Shown in pieces: positions 10,360 through 21,647 of a stretch of DNA of 64,000 nucleotides; position 1 is the first letter of the stretch; the number at the start of each line of letters is the position of its first letter. This DNA is from Eretmocerus hayati. Its lineage: Eukaryota; Arthropoda; Insecta; Hymenoptera; Aphelinidae. A model generated the notes under the pieces. That model did no database searches and was not told where the DNA came from. It saw nothing but the letters and a program-made list of their open reading frames with translations. Made by a program: the position numbers and the translations under genes. Where the stretch lies: contig CM056742.1 of the NCBI GenBank assembly GCA_029851415.1, positions 55,926,454-55,990,453 of the forward strand, read 5' to 3'.

Positions 10360-10650
10360 CGTGCGGGGCGGCGTAGCAGACAGCAGGTAAGCAAAGCAGA
10401 CGACCTCCGAGCGTGCGCACAAGACTCACTTTGAGCGCCAAGCACTGCTGATCCGATGTTGGGATTGCGGATGCAGAATTGGAATTATTCCTCCCAGGCT
10501 CGTGCAGGAGCCATGCAGTGATGCTCCAGAGGTTTGAGCCTGCAGGAGGAAACCCAATCTGCAAGAAAGTGCCACTCGGGACGATGTTTCGATGGTTTAA
10601 AATACATTCAAACACAGAGCGATGTTAGATGCGTGTTGATATACTCACCG

Positions 10651-10652
<2 letters not shown>

Positions 10653-10701
<49 letters not shown>
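10653..10701. repeat. (GA)n microsatellite between the CR1 5' end and the R1-like fragment
   Basis: A pure GA run of about 48 bp. The minus-strand CR1 element ends on its left and a plus-strand R1-like reverse transcriptase begins on its right. Confidence 0.95.
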
Positions 10702-10705
<4 letters not shown>

Positions 10706-12183
10706 TCCGGAAGGGACGAAGCACTGTGCACGCGATCGAGGAGGTCCAAGAGCGGGTTCAAGCGTCGGTAGGGAACCCATACCAAGGAAGAGGAGGATTC
10801 TGTGCCATTATTGCGTTGGACATAAAGAACGCGTTCAACTGCGCGAGCTGGGAGCGAGTCTATCAATCCCAAGCAGGTAAAGTGCCGCCCTATCTACTAG
10901 CCATCACGAGTGACTATCTGCGGAACAGGACACTCGTGTACGACACCGACGAGGGACAAGAGATCCGGGAACTGTCCGCCGGAATTGGACAGGGATCGGT
11001 TTCCGGGCCGTTCAACTGGAACACCCAGTACGACAGTTTACTGTCTATTGAACTGCCCGAAGGAGTGATAATAGTGGCTTTCGCGGACGACGCGGGGCTC
11101 ATAGTCTGGTCCGACAACGAGGAACTCTTGGGTAGACGCGCAAACGAAGCGCTGGCCCGAGTCTACGAGTGGATGGTCAGCAGGCTCCTAGAGCTTGCGG
11201 TCAAGAAGTGCAAAGCAATCGTGGTCACAAGACGCAGGAAGTTTGACTTGCCCCACTTTTACATCAACGGGCAAGAGATCCCACGCAAGACAGAGCTGAA
11301 ATACCTCGGCGTATGGCTTGACGACAAGTGGTCGTTCAAGAAGCACATCCAGGAGGCCGCCCAGAAAGCGAGCAGGGTTGGTGCGGCGCTTCAGCGGCTG
11401 ATGCCGAATATCGGAGGACCCAAGGAAAAGAGGCGCGCACTTCTCAACACCGTCAGCACCTCTATCATTCTCTACGGTGCACCCGTGTGGGGGAAGAGAG
11501 TAGAGAAGACCATCATCGAGAAGAAGATGGGGCCTGTCCACCGGAGAGCGACCCTGAGAAGTATCCGTGCCTACCGCACCGTGTCGGGAGATGCGGCTTA
11601 CGTATTGGCGAGTACACCGCCCATCCACTTGCTCGTCGCGGAGCGAGTGAGGATCTGGGACCGCCAGAGAGTGATCGGAGCCGAACGAGTACTCACTCCA
11701 ACGATGAAGGAGATCATCCGCGACAACGAGAAGGAAACCACCCTTGAGCATTGGCAAACTGAGTGGGATTCGTCATTTGCAAATGGCAGATGGACGCACC
11801 GGCTGATCCGTGACGTAGCCAAATGGACGGAACGCACCCACGGAGAGATAGATTACTGGACGACGCAAGCACTGAGTGACCACGGTTGCTTCGGTGCCTA
11901 TCTGACCCGGTTCAAGAAGAGGACGTCCCCAGCATGCCAGTCATCCGGGGACAACTGGGATGACGCTGAACACGCCCTGTTCACGTGCAACGACACACAA
12001 AGAGAGCGCGCCGAGTTGGATGGATGGCTGGGTGCTCAACTGACACCTGAAAACCTCGTCCCGTACTTACTTCGCAACCAGGAGACATGGGATAGAGTTA
12101 CCGGATACATCAAGCTGGTGATGACCCGTAAGGAGGAGAAAGAGAGGGAGGTGAGGCGCCTCGATGCCGGTGAATTACAGTAA
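10702..12183 (+). pseudogene. R1-type ORF2, reverse transcriptase and C-terminal zinc knuckle (5' truncated)
   Basis: About 493 codons without a stop. The frame starts within RT motif 2 (GFRKGRSTVHAIEEV), has ALDIKNAFN and GIGQGSVSGPF, and the catalytic box AFADDAGL; FADD in place of YADD is usual in R1-clade elements. The thumb (LKYLGVWLDD) follows, then a C-terminal zinc knuckle of the form C...C...H....C around TSPACQSSGDNWDDAEHALF. The endonuclease domain and ORF1 are lost at the GA junction, so it cannot act alone. Its higher GC content contrasts with neighbouring AT-rich DNA. Confidence 0.9.
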
Positions 12184-12633
12184 ACCTGCCGATTCAAACA
12201 GAAGAGGTCCAAATGGTTCCAAGAGGAACATGATGGACTGAAGAGGGAAGGAAGAAGAGAGAAGATCGAAGAAAGAAGAAAGAAGAATGAAGAATGAAGA
12301 GATGGAAGAAGATCGAAGGAAGAGAAACAACACCTGCGAGTCGTGAGAAGAGAGACGCTCGATCCTGAGCGCGAGATGCCGCCGGCCCTGAAGTAATGCT
12401 CACGCGGTGCCGGGGCCGGATTGGTAAGTTGGTGGATCTCTCCCTTGTCCAATGGCCGGCGCCAACGGAGAAGGAAGAGAGGGTTTACCCGGTTCGGATG
12501 GCCGTATCGACGCGGATTCCAGCCCGGGACTGTTGGGGAGGTGCTGGCGAGCCGTGTTTGGCTGACCGGTGCCTCTCCTTCGTACGTCGCAGCGTATTCG
12601 CCCTACAACCACCTTAAAAAAAAAAAAAAAAAA
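10702..12633 (+). mobile_element. 5'-truncated R1-clade non-LTR retrotransposon
   Basis: Begins inside the reverse transcriptase at the GA repeat, continues through the end of ORF2 (stop at 12181-12183), a 3' UTR rich in GAAGA repeats, and a poly-A run at 12617-12633 after CAACCACCTTAAAA. More GA repeat follows. Matching 3' ends occur at 50656-50868 and 50880-51334. Confidence 0.9.
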
Positions 12634-12653
12634 GAGAGAGAGAGAGAGAGACA

Positions 12654-12931
12654 TATCCTGAAGTAATGCTCACGCGGTTCCGGGCTGAGATGTTAGATGC
12701 AGGTAGATCTCCTTCTTGATTGCCCGATGCCCTAGGCATCGGACATCAAAGGGAGAGGGATATTACACGGTCAGGGCGACCTCTCGGTGGGCCCCACCCA
12801 AACCCGTGTCCCGCCTGGTATGGCCTGCGTGGGCTATGCGTAGTCCGCGTAAGCTGAACCAGTCCGGTGTCTGGGGACGGATCCGAAGGATTTTGAGGCA
12901 GATCTTGCCCTCTAACCACCTTAAAAAAAAG
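12654..12931 (+). mobile_element. 3' end of a second R1-like element
   Basis: Begins with CCTGAAGTAATGCTCACGCG, shared with the R1-like 3' UTR at about 12389, and ends TAACCACCTTAAAAAAAA like it, but the body between is different. It follows the GA tail of the previous element and is itself followed by GCGAGAGAG. It is probably a relative truncated to its 3' UTR or a short non-autonomous derivative. Confidence 0.6.
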
Positions 12932-12949
12932 CGAGAGAGATTTTGATGC

Positions 12950-13770
12950 CCATTTATCGGTCCGAAGACAAACAAAAATAATCAGTTACATACAGTAACA
13001 TATATTACAGATCAATTGTACTTACTGACGAAATATAATATATAATCAAGTAGTTTGGTCAGGGACGAATCTTATCTATATCATGAATTGTGACTAGTCA
13101 GGTTACGCTCAGAAGAGTTACAAACTCCGAAAAAATTAATATACAAGAAATATAATATAAGAGGGAGGATGGCAGGGCTCACAGTCATATCACAGGAAAA
13201 TTTAGTCAGTTGACGAAAGGTCATACATATTCTACACTTTATCATAAATCGAACGAATCAGTACAAAAGTGAGTCCAGGCCATCGAAATTTAGAGATTGA
13301 AATAATGCTCATTCCCCACATCAATCTTTTGAAAGGTCTGTGTCAAAGAGCCTTTCAAGGCATTTTTGAATATGGATTTTTTCCCCAGCTGCCAAAAGCC
13401 CTGAGGGAGAGAGTTCCACAAGTGAGCACATTGAACCTGGAAAGATCTTTTTCCATACTCAAATCTCATGGTGGGGACCTTGAGTGCCCGCTCTTCTGCA
13501 TCACCGCGTGCGGGGCGTTCGGATTGGTGAACATCGCAGCTAGGTAGCCAGGTTCTCCTAAGTGCATGATCTTATGCATCAAAAGAGCTGCGAAGTACAA
13601 TCTCCGCGAATCAGTACATAACCAGCCCAAACGTTCCCTAAACGGGGTGATATGCTCGTCCCTTTTGAGCTCAAAAATGTATGTCACACATGAATTGCTT
13701 AGCCTCTGTATCCTTTACCGCTGTTTGTCCGTGGCGTCAAGGGACACGACCGTGCAATAATTTGGATGTA
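12950..13770 (-). pseudogene. Decayed 3' fragment of a CR1/L2-like element
   Basis: On the minus strand the ORF2 C-terminus is recognisable (RDEHITPFRERLGW, LLMHKIMHLGEPGYLAAMF), about 75-80 per cent similar to the copies at 5.4 and 51.8 kb. It is broken by frameshifts near 13520 and has no open frame over its length. A diverged 3' UTR runs down to the GAGAGAG near 12945. It is cut at about 13770 by the SWIM-type pseudogene. Confidence 0.8.
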
Positions 13771-13776
13771 TTTGGT

Positions 13777-14491
13777 GAGGGTTAGAGCAGTGTGGGAAGA
13801 GATCAGTGACGAATCACTCACAGATTTCCCTCGCCTATCAGCGAAAGATCTACACAACTTGATGTTTGGCGTCTATTAGGTACCAAATTTGACATACATG
13901 TATTTCAGATCCCCTCAAAGCCTCAGCAGGGAAAATGATTCCAAGCTTATATTACAGATATTGATGAGTAGCTACATATCCATCTTATGTGTGCTAAGGG
14001 GATCTTTCGGCTCAACAATGGGGCTGAACTGGGATAATTCATTGACTTGTTTTTTCGTCCATACAGCTGGAACAGGCAAGCTCATACACAGATGAACATC
14101 TGGATAATGATGGACTCTACACATTTTTTCATCATAGAGATGATCAAGAGATACTACGAATCAAGATCCAGTCATGGCACACATCATCGACATCTACTCT
14201 TCTTGGTTTAGTCATGACAAATCTGAGGGATCGGTGACTGAATGGTACTGTCGATGCAGGACTGGAGCAAGAACGATTGGCTGCTGCGCCCACATTGCTT
14301 CAGTTCTATGGTATCTCGGGTACGACAGGTACCAGGAGAAGGTTCGGGAAAAGTTCAGCCAGAACTACTTATTTTTTGTCGATGACACTGACCAACCAGA
14401 TTTATGCGGAGAAGATTCAGATTGTCACGAGGTTTTTGAAATAATGCCAAAAGATACTGAGGATTCTGATTCAGAATCAGACTCTCTGTGA
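13777..14491 (+). pseudogene. SWIM zinc-finger protein C-terminus of transposon type (nonsense plus frameshift)
   Basis: Three blocks fit one protein. Block 1 (13777-13879) reads ...LTDFPRLSAKDLHNLMFGVY and ends TAG directly at a GTACCA splice donor, where CAG would be expected. A 187-nt intron (13880-14066) follows, with acceptor TACAG. Block 2 (14067-about 14200) reads LEQASSYTDEHLDNDG then ILRIKIQSWHTSS. Block 3, in another frame (to 14491), holds the SWIM finger CRCRTGARTIGCCAH followed by IASVLWYLGY and an acidic tail. This arrangement matches a family of insect transposon-derived SWIM proteins known to me from memory; a DNA-binding role is inferred. Confidence 0.65.
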
Positions 14492-15892
14492 TTTCGTGTA
14501 TCAACGCTGAAGCCATAAGTAGTTATTCAACACTAAGCATACATGGATATGATTGTTCATTGTGTGGATTCGATCCATCTATGACAGCGTGTGAATATCC
14601 TTGATGAACAATCTTCCACGCTAAAGTCCACTACATGTGACTACCACAATCTCAAGTTCGTGAGCTATTAAAATGATGAATCAGTGTTTTGATTCCTTCT
14701 GTTCCACGTTGGAACTCGGGACATGGATGTGTCCAAATTATTACGTATTGATTGGTTCTTTTTTTTATATCTCGCTTGAGAAGCACGATTCGGTGCCGAA
14801 GTGGATTACATCAATGTGTCGACTGCTTTATGTACATAAGACTTGAGATTATCCAATGTAGCTCTCGATTTGGACGGTAAAAAATGTTATTGAGGGATGG
14901 AAATGCAGATTCCTCAAGGTAGAAGCAATGGAACCGGGTATTCCTTTCTTTCATTTGAGAGTACAGAAAAAATGCTATCTTTCTATACTGAGATAAAGTA
15001 TGCTTTCCATTCGAATTTTTCGAGTAATTCGTGGTTCAAAGTGGCAGAGTGTCAATTTTCCACCTTTCTCGGCTTTAACTTCGAACTTGAAGCACTTTCG
15101 AGCAAAAATGGTAAGGATGAAAAATTTTTATTTCATCAAATTCTATCGTTGCTATTGATCTATTCTCCCATGGCAGGCCTTGGCGAGGCAGAACATGGGA
15201 GGAACGTTTTTTTCTATTTTTGCGATTACCTGGGAGATTCCGTCAATAAAATGCGAATGTGATTGATACTGAATAAGAATATAGGAGAAGAGCAATATAT
15301 TTATCTCTCATGGATTTTTCGCTAGACCCTACTCCGTTTGACTAGTCACCCTCCGAAGTTCACAATTCACCCAAATCTGACAGAAAGAACGATTCTTTGA
15401 TACCTGGCCCTCATTCCCCATAAACCAAAACATCCATGAAAGTTGCATCTTCTATCCAAGAACACGATCCAACAAGATTCAGAGTGGTGCATGTTCGAGA
15501 GTCCGAGTAAAACGCAAGAAAGCACATTCCACGAGTATTTTAAATGAGGTATTCTTCCGTCCACCACTGGAATACGCTTGAGTTTCATTGAGTTTGAAGG
15601 AAAAACATTCCACAGGCATATTTAGACACTCAAGACACGCATCTCAGTGCAACCTGGGCCCCCAAATCTCTGGAGCAGATTTGATCTTATTTGCAACAGA
15701 ACTTTTCGGCAAAAATCACCGCTCTTCTTTAACTTTTAGAATACAACCAAAATTAGATACCCCCGCCAATCAGCCTTTTTTCTGCATTCTCTTATAAGTT
15801 GATAGGCGCTACAGGCGCAATTTTGGTACGATCTTGCTCATAAAATTCTTCCTCAGTGCGCGATTAGCTCTTGATTGACACAGTGACATATA
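14492..15892. other. No gene recognised
   Basis: AT-rich DNA. A 121-codon plus-strand frame at 14897-15262 has no recognisable domain and no repeat relatives in the window; it is left uncalled. Confidence 0.5.
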
Positions 15893-17566
15893 GGTCATTC
15901 TGGAGCAAGCTGGACGAAACCGTAACCAGGGGGGTCTGGGGAAAATCCGCAAAATTTTTTTTTTGTTATCACTATGTTTAAATAGTACGAAAAATTTTTT
16001 TGCAGATTTTTTCGGCCCTCCTTGTGGGCCCTGGAGCCCATGGAAGGGCCATTTAGGCCCTTTTTCAGTCTATTTTATAAAAATTATAGCTCCAACAGAA
16101 TCCAACATTTTTCAACGTACTTGGACGCATTTTCCTCGTGAAGACTGATACTATCCAGAAGAAAATTGTCGCAAACGGGAAAGTCAGCCGGACGACTTCT
16201 GCAAGCTATTTATCGGAAGCAAATTTTAGCAATTTCTGCGTCATCTTGTCGGCGACCTAGATCCAACTAGAGAGAAGATAATTAACTCTTACTAGTAACC
16301 ATTTCAAAGATCTTGGGCAGACCTACAATTTGCCTACTTGTAAAAGTCAATTATCTTACTTTTTGTTGGAGCTACAGTTGGTACAAGTTGAGCTATTTTC
16401 GAAAAAGTCGAAAATTCAGGGCTCAATTCCAAAAACATATAGCAATTTTGTTCCACCAAACTTGTGCGAAAATGCTCTTTGAGTCATCTACTTCCAGTAG
16501 TTTTAGCAAAACGGCATTTTTGACCACGGTCACATATCCTCCCATCTAGACTAATATGCACTAATCTGTGTGAAATCACTTCCCAAAGTCCTCCCAAGTA
16601 CGTGTAAGAAGTTGCGGGGAAGAGCCTTGTGTCAGGAGCGAGCTATAGATTCTATTTACCGAATCAAAAAAAGGCATCATTTTGGCTATTTGGGCGTACG
16701 CGACCGAGAGCATGATTTTACTCGTTCTGGCTTATAAATGAGATGATGGGCTAAAACGAGGATCCAAACATACTTTCCCGACTCGAAATGACCATCTAAA
16801 CACTATCTCGCAGTCAGTTTTGCCCTATAGAATAATCTCTCTGCCCCAAAAAAATTTACACTCTGATGACTGGTTCGGATACTGTTGAGGCATGAGACGA
16901 CGTTCTAGAGCTTCACTGACCCCAGATTTGTGTTCAGATGGCCTTCTTGAGTCGGAAAAGTATGTTTGGATCCTCATTCTAGCCCATTATCTCACTTGTG
17001 AGCCAGAACAAGTAAGATCATGCTCACGGTCGCGCACGCTTAAATAGCCAACATAATGCCGATTTTTGACACGGTAAATAGAACCTACATCTCGCTCCTG
17101 GCTCGAGGCTCGTCCCCGCAATTTCATACACGTACTTGGGGGTACTTTGGGGAGTACATTCACACAGATCAGTGCACCTCAGTCCAGATGGGAGCATATG
17201 TGACCGTGGTCAAAGATGCGATTTTCGCTAAAACTACGAAATGCGGCATTATGTAACGCTCGGCAAAAATGAAATTTAAGAAAATAACCTCCGCCAAATT
17301 TCTCCTACCGAGAGTAGATGTCTCACAGAACATTTTCGCATAAGTTTGGTGGAAAAAAGTTGAGAAATATTTTTGGAATTGAGTCCTAAATTTTCGACTT
17401 TTTCGAAAATAGCGCAACTTGTACCGACTGTAGCTCCAACAAAAAGTGTGATAATTGACTTTTACAAGTGAGCAAATTGTAGGTCTTTCCAAGACCTTGA
17501 AAATGACCACTGTTCAAAGTCAATTATTTCCTCTCTAGTTTTATCCAGCTTGCTCCAGAATGACTC
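15893..17566. mobile_element. 1.67-kb foldback DNA element with long inverted arms
   Basis: The ends GGTCATTCTGGAGCAAGCTGG and GAGTCATTCTGGAGCAAGCTGG (right end inverted) match, and internal segments pair throughout: 16305-16440 with 17370-17510, and 16716-16790 with 16949-17012. ATATA at 15888-15892 and 17567-17571 forms a 5-bp target duplication. No transposase frame is present. A related, damaged copy lies at 24038-26640. Confidence 0.8.
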
Positions 17567-17984
17567 ATATATGAATGATTCTGAAAATCCTGAACCATTT
17601 GAACGGGGTAGTAAGTTATCACTTCTACTTTTGTGGTATTCTAGGATCAAAATTATGGAAAGTAGATTCGAAGGGTATTCGACATTTGATTGAGTAGATT
17701 TCGCAGGGGAATGAGACTGAGATGTGCCAAGGATCCTACAGGGTTGATTAAGGGTTAGATAGTCATCCATGAAATATAACTTGAAAGAAATTGGGATTCT
17801 TGCTCGAGCCCGGGTAGCACGAAATTGAGAGAGTACAAGCATTTTTGAGCCGATAGTAGTCTGACATTCAAAAGGAGTTTCTGACGTGGTTGACAGCCGA
17901 TTCCGTTCGGGACAGTTTCCGCTCTGTCATGGATTTTTTTGTAAAAGCGTCCTTCAGCACCTAGCTACAGCAACCAATGATTTT

Positions 17985-19345
17985 CTACACTGAGAAACTT
18001 TTGGCTATAGAAATTGTTGCGGATCGCTACAGCAGTGGGACGAAACGACATTTCTATAGAAAGTATAGAATCTGCTATAGTTTCTGCTGGGAGTGGCATC
18101 AATGCCGCCGTGGCACAGTGGATAAGTCACCGGGCTCCCATGCGGGAGTCCTACGTTCGAATCCCGGTCAGCGCACCACCTGAGATTTTTTGTCATGTGC
18201 CTTTTTTCGGCGGTTTCGGTGGTTCGGATTCCACTTAAAACTGTAGGTCCTCCCCACCGAGGTACAATTCGGTAGTTAGCAGTATATGCTGACGCGCTGG
18301 TTGAGCGTACCTCGACTCCACGCACATGGGTGCCGTCTGGGTGGGGCCTACCGGCGGAACTAGACGTAAAAATCCAAACCATAGTTTCTTATAGATTCCC
18401 GCAACAAAAATCTTTTGTTCCCACCAGCTATAAAAATTATAGCTACAGCTAGAAAAATTATTGCCGATGCAGCAAATTTTATAATTTGAGGTCGTGGATA
18501 CTTGTGAGTGGTGGAATCCGAATTTTGAAAGCAAAGATTGAGTTTTATGCGAGATTGTATGGATACAGACATTGCAGATATATTAAGTATGCATCGTGTG
18601 CCCCCGTGCTCTTTGACTCATCATCTCTGATTGGCAAATCATTGCCAGACAGGTCAGTCTGCTCTGGATGCAGTAGTGTCAGTGTCTGCCACCAGGTGGA
18701 TTCCAGTCGCCATCTGAGCTTTATGAGCCCTAATCACGAGTCTTTTCTGGTTAATTCAACTGCAAATGAACATTGAAAAATTTCCTTCATCTTCGAAAAT
18801 GATGGACCGAGTCAACGCAAAACTTGTTATGGTTAGAATTTTTTGATAACAATCTACTCGGAATTAATATTAACGAGTTTAGCTCTTCTCGCAAGCGACG
18901 AACGCTTACCTCGATTCGTATATATACGAGCTCCGAATAGTCCATCGCAACAAAGATCGCGCGTGCGAATATATATATAAGATACCTAGCGAGCGATAAC
19001 AGCAAATACGTTTGTTTACTCTACTCTCCCTTGCGATGCGATAATAATAAATATATAATGTAGAATAAAAGACGATGAGCCTCCACAATAAACCACACTA
19101 CTCGGAAAAGGTGTCCGGTATATATCATCATCACAGCGTAGCAACTATAATTAAAATAATATTCTTCTCCGCTCGCCCCATTCACCTATTTCTATAGTTT
19201 CGGCTATAAAAATCAATCTTGGGTAGGAAAAATTGGTGCCTGATTTACAAATACTTTTAGTGTCCCATAGCTGTGACGTAAAACTATGAAAACTATTCCC
19301 GATTCTACAATATCTATTAGAAAAAGTCTCTTAGTGTAGAGGATG
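17985..19345. mobile_element. Possible DNA element with CTACACTGAGA-type termini
   Basis: A left end TCTACACTGAGAAACTTTT (about 17986) and an inverted right end TCTACACTAAGAGACTTTT (about 19345) resemble each other, with CTATAGTTTC-like motifs near both. It encloses the SINE. No clear target duplication was found. Confidence 0.35.
18104..18375 (+). mobile_element. tRNA-derived SINE
   Basis: A tRNA-like head has an A box (TGGCACAGTGGATAAG, 18111-18126) and a B box (GTTCGAATCCC, 18155-18165) at tRNA spacing and ends near CGCACCACC. The acceptor stem does not pair as a working tRNA. An unrelated GC-richer body follows to about 18375. The two boxes form an internal RNA polymerase III promoter. 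Confidence 0.6.
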
Positions 19346-19365
19346 CGAAGCTATCAGGGACTGTG

Positions 19366-20031
19366 AATAAAAAAAGGTTAGTAAAAAATTGAGTTTTTAC
19401 GATACGCTTTTATTCAGGAATCTAATGTTCTTCTCAACAACTAAAAAGCATAAAATAATCTGAAATTTCATCAGCTAGCCCAGTTCATTTTGAGTAAAAT
19501 GGTATGCTATGCAGTTGCTCATGTCTCTTATCGTGAAAAATAGTATCTGATCCTAGTCTTTATCTATCTCTTGGGGAACTCTCTCGACCAATTATGATGG
19601 AGGTTAGAAAACATCTACTATACCATAATTATAGACGATGTAAGCGTGGTGTGCCATTGTCCCGGACTTGAAATTTACTATTACCAATGAGAAAATATCC
19701 ATGGACCACGCAATTCTTCACAATTTTTGCTCGGAAGCTCAGCACACCACGCTTTCATCGTTTATAATTATGGTATAGTAGATGTTTTCTAATCTTCATC
19801 ATAATTGGTCGAGAGAGTTCCCCAAGAGATAGATAAAGACTAGGATCAAAAACTATTTTTCACAATAAGAGACATGAGCAACTGCATAGCATACCATTTT
19901 ACTCAAAATGAACTGGGCTAGCTGATGAAATTTCAGATTATTTTATGCTTTTTAGTTGTTGAGAAGAACATTAGATTCCTGAATAAAAGCGTATCGTAAA
20001 AACTCAATTTTTTACTAAACTTTTTTTATTT
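19366..20031. repeat. Long near-perfect hairpin (about 290-bp arms, 85-bp loop)
   Basis: 19366-19656 and 19742-20031 are reverse complements with only scattered differences. The loop is 19657-19741. The ends are AT-rich (AAAAAAGGTTAGTAAAAAA and its inverse). No coding frame. It is probably a foldback MITE; a transcript across it would be double-stranded. Confidence 0.9.
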
Positions 20032-20035
20032 TATA

Positions 20036-20082
20036 CTTTTTAGTGAGATGGGTTAGCGTAAAGCATATCCATCTCACTAAAA
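20036..20082. repeat. Small perfect hairpin next to the long hairpin
   Basis: TTTTTAGTGAGATGG and its reverse complement flank a 17-nt loop, giving a 15-bp stem. Confidence 0.8.
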
Positions 20083-20949
20083 ATCATGAAATCGTGAAAA
20101 CCGTGGTCATCTCTTATTCAGACAGCCTGCGAGTGCGCGCGCCGCCAGCTGCCGGCCAAAATGCATCGACCATTCGACCCATAACGCCCTGTTTCACCAA
20201 ATGTTTGGTGGAGTTTGGTTTGGTTTAGTTGTTCAGTCAACCCTGATGGGTGTTCAATTTTTCATCGCGAGAATGACGAGCGCGGATAAACACTGTTATA
20301 GGTTATGCATAGCAATACAGGTGTGAGAGCGCGCGAATCCTGTCCATGTGTAAGAGAGAAACACAACTAGATCGTCGTCTTTGTCGCTCTCATCGCCGGT
20401 AAGGGCGTGTTCAAACTTGCCGCTGGTTCTCGCTGTTCTCGCTCTCCATGTGGCCGCACAAGCGCGCGAAATTTCGAAAGCGAGGCACACTCATTGACTA
20501 ACTCGGTACCGGAAGTCACAAGGTTCTCTCTCTTGCTCTCACAGCGAGAGTAGTGGCTGCCGTGCTGCTGACTAGCTAAGTACCGGAGGTGCATGAATGA
20601 CAGCCCAAAATGGCTGAAGTGAAGTAGAATAAAAGCGTATAAAAACGCGAGTGCTCTTCTCACAACGTGAAAAAAGGCCTATTTAGCCAAACTGTCGTTC
20701 GGGAGATTCGCCCATATACCATTGCTAATGAAGGTGAAATGGTTACTGGCTGTAGCTCTTTCGGCCCCCTTCCACCTTCTCTGTCGTTCAAATCCTCCGA
20801 TTCACTTTTTACGGCTTAGGTATCATCAAACACGCATTCGTTGTTAATGAGGCAGTATCATTATCAAACTATGAACTGAAAGTACTTTGATTGGACCGTG
20901 ACCTATGAAGTGTTGTTGTTCAAGAGTTGAGTTACCGGGATGGAAATAT
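20083..20949. other. No gene recognised; 3' flank of Uba1
   Basis: Moderately GC-rich in places (20110-20540) but no domain-bearing frame on either strand. It lies downstream of the Uba1 polyadenylation signal. Confidence 0.5.
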
Positions 20950-20955
20950 TTTATT
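20950..20955 (-). terminator. Polyadenylation signal AATAAA for Uba1
   Basis: AATAAA on the minus strand about 55 nt after the stop codon of the Uba1 exon. Confidence 0.6.
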
Positions 20956-21009
20956 GGAGCTTGAACATTTGTAAGGTTGATGATCTAAAATATACAAAAT
21001 GAGGTGAAA

Positions 21010-21647
21010 CTATGGTAAAGAATATCTCACGTACGGGACTTCGACATCGTTTCCATCGGCATCATTACAACACAATTCAAAAACGAGTGCTCTTACGTAG
21101 GGTTCGAGTTTCTTCTTTGATACTTTTTTCACAACTTCTGACATGAGAAGATTCATCCGCTCCTGGCACTTTTGTTTGGCCATAAAGAATGAGTACAACA
21201 TGCAGACTCCTTGGGATAGCATTGTGACTTCTAGATTATGCTTTGTCTTGAAATATTCTAAGAATTCTTTGAGGGTCATTTCTCCTTGAACTTCGAATCT
21301 ATCCCAAAGAGTCCATTCAGTATCATAATATTTCAGTTTCGGTGCGGCAATAGGTTCAGAGAAGCCGAAGAACGGCAGTGCCAGATTTATGAATCCATTC
21401 TTGAATGATGAAAGGTTCGTACAACCATGAGCTAGTTTGATAAGTTCCAAGCAAATTAAGCCAGCGACAACACTGGTCGTTGTCGCTATAGCGGGAATGA
21501 TTTTACCAGCGATCAGTTTACTCTTATGGCGATCCGCTGGCTGTATCTTGTAATTTGCAGCTCGCAAATTAGAGGCTGCCACCACAAAGTCTATGTGAAA
21601 ATTACTGTCGTCGTCTTTTTCAAATTCTTGAGGGTTGATTGAAATCC
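21010..21647 (-). CDS. Uba1: Ubiquitin-activating enzyme E1, last coding exon
   Basis: E1 adenylates ubiquitin with ATP, forms a thioester on its catalytic cysteine and hands ubiquitin to E2 enzymes in cytosol and nucleus. This exon encodes the end of the protein: [20 protein letters not shown], then [20 protein letters not shown] (second adenylation domain), [25 protein letters not shown], and the C-terminal ubiquitin-fold domain that binds E2 ([20 protein letters not shown] to VPYVRYSLP). It starts after a good 3' splice site (TTTCTTGCAG, AG at 21649-21648) and ends in a normal stop. The catalytic Cys domain and all upstream exons are not seen in this window, so the preceding intron is either very long or the rest lies elsewhere. 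It appears intact. Confidence 0.95.

Larger units (their letters stand above)
4919..10652 (-). mobile_element. Full-length CR1/L2-like non-LTR retrotransposon, interrupted by a MITE
   Basis: About 5.5 kb once the 263-bp insertion is removed. On the minus strand the order is 5' UTR, a zinc-finger exon-like segment (10222-10359), ORF1 (to 8547), ORF2 (8546-5353) and a 3' UTR with AATAAA close to a (TATC)n tail. Both ends abut (GA)n (4837-4905 and 10653-10701), as if it had inserted into a GA microsatellite. The 3' UTR and ORF2 are almost identical to the copy at 51392-54626, so the family was recently active. A run of about 45 A-rich bases at 5271-5314 inside the 3' UTR is absent from the other copy. 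Confidence 0.9.

Noticed and set aside
10534..10701. N-terminal Glu-Arg repeat extension of the R1-like frame
   Set aside because: It is translation of the GA microsatellite and of antisense CR1 5' UTR, not protein sequence.
12194..12654. Leu/Ser/Phe-rich ORFs over the R1-like 3' UTR (also at 50484-51153)
   Set aside because: They come from antisense reading of GAAGA-rich UTR and GA/poly-A tracts.
18104..18180. Functional tRNA gene
   Set aside because: A and B boxes are good, but the acceptor stem does not pair and a SINE body follows.
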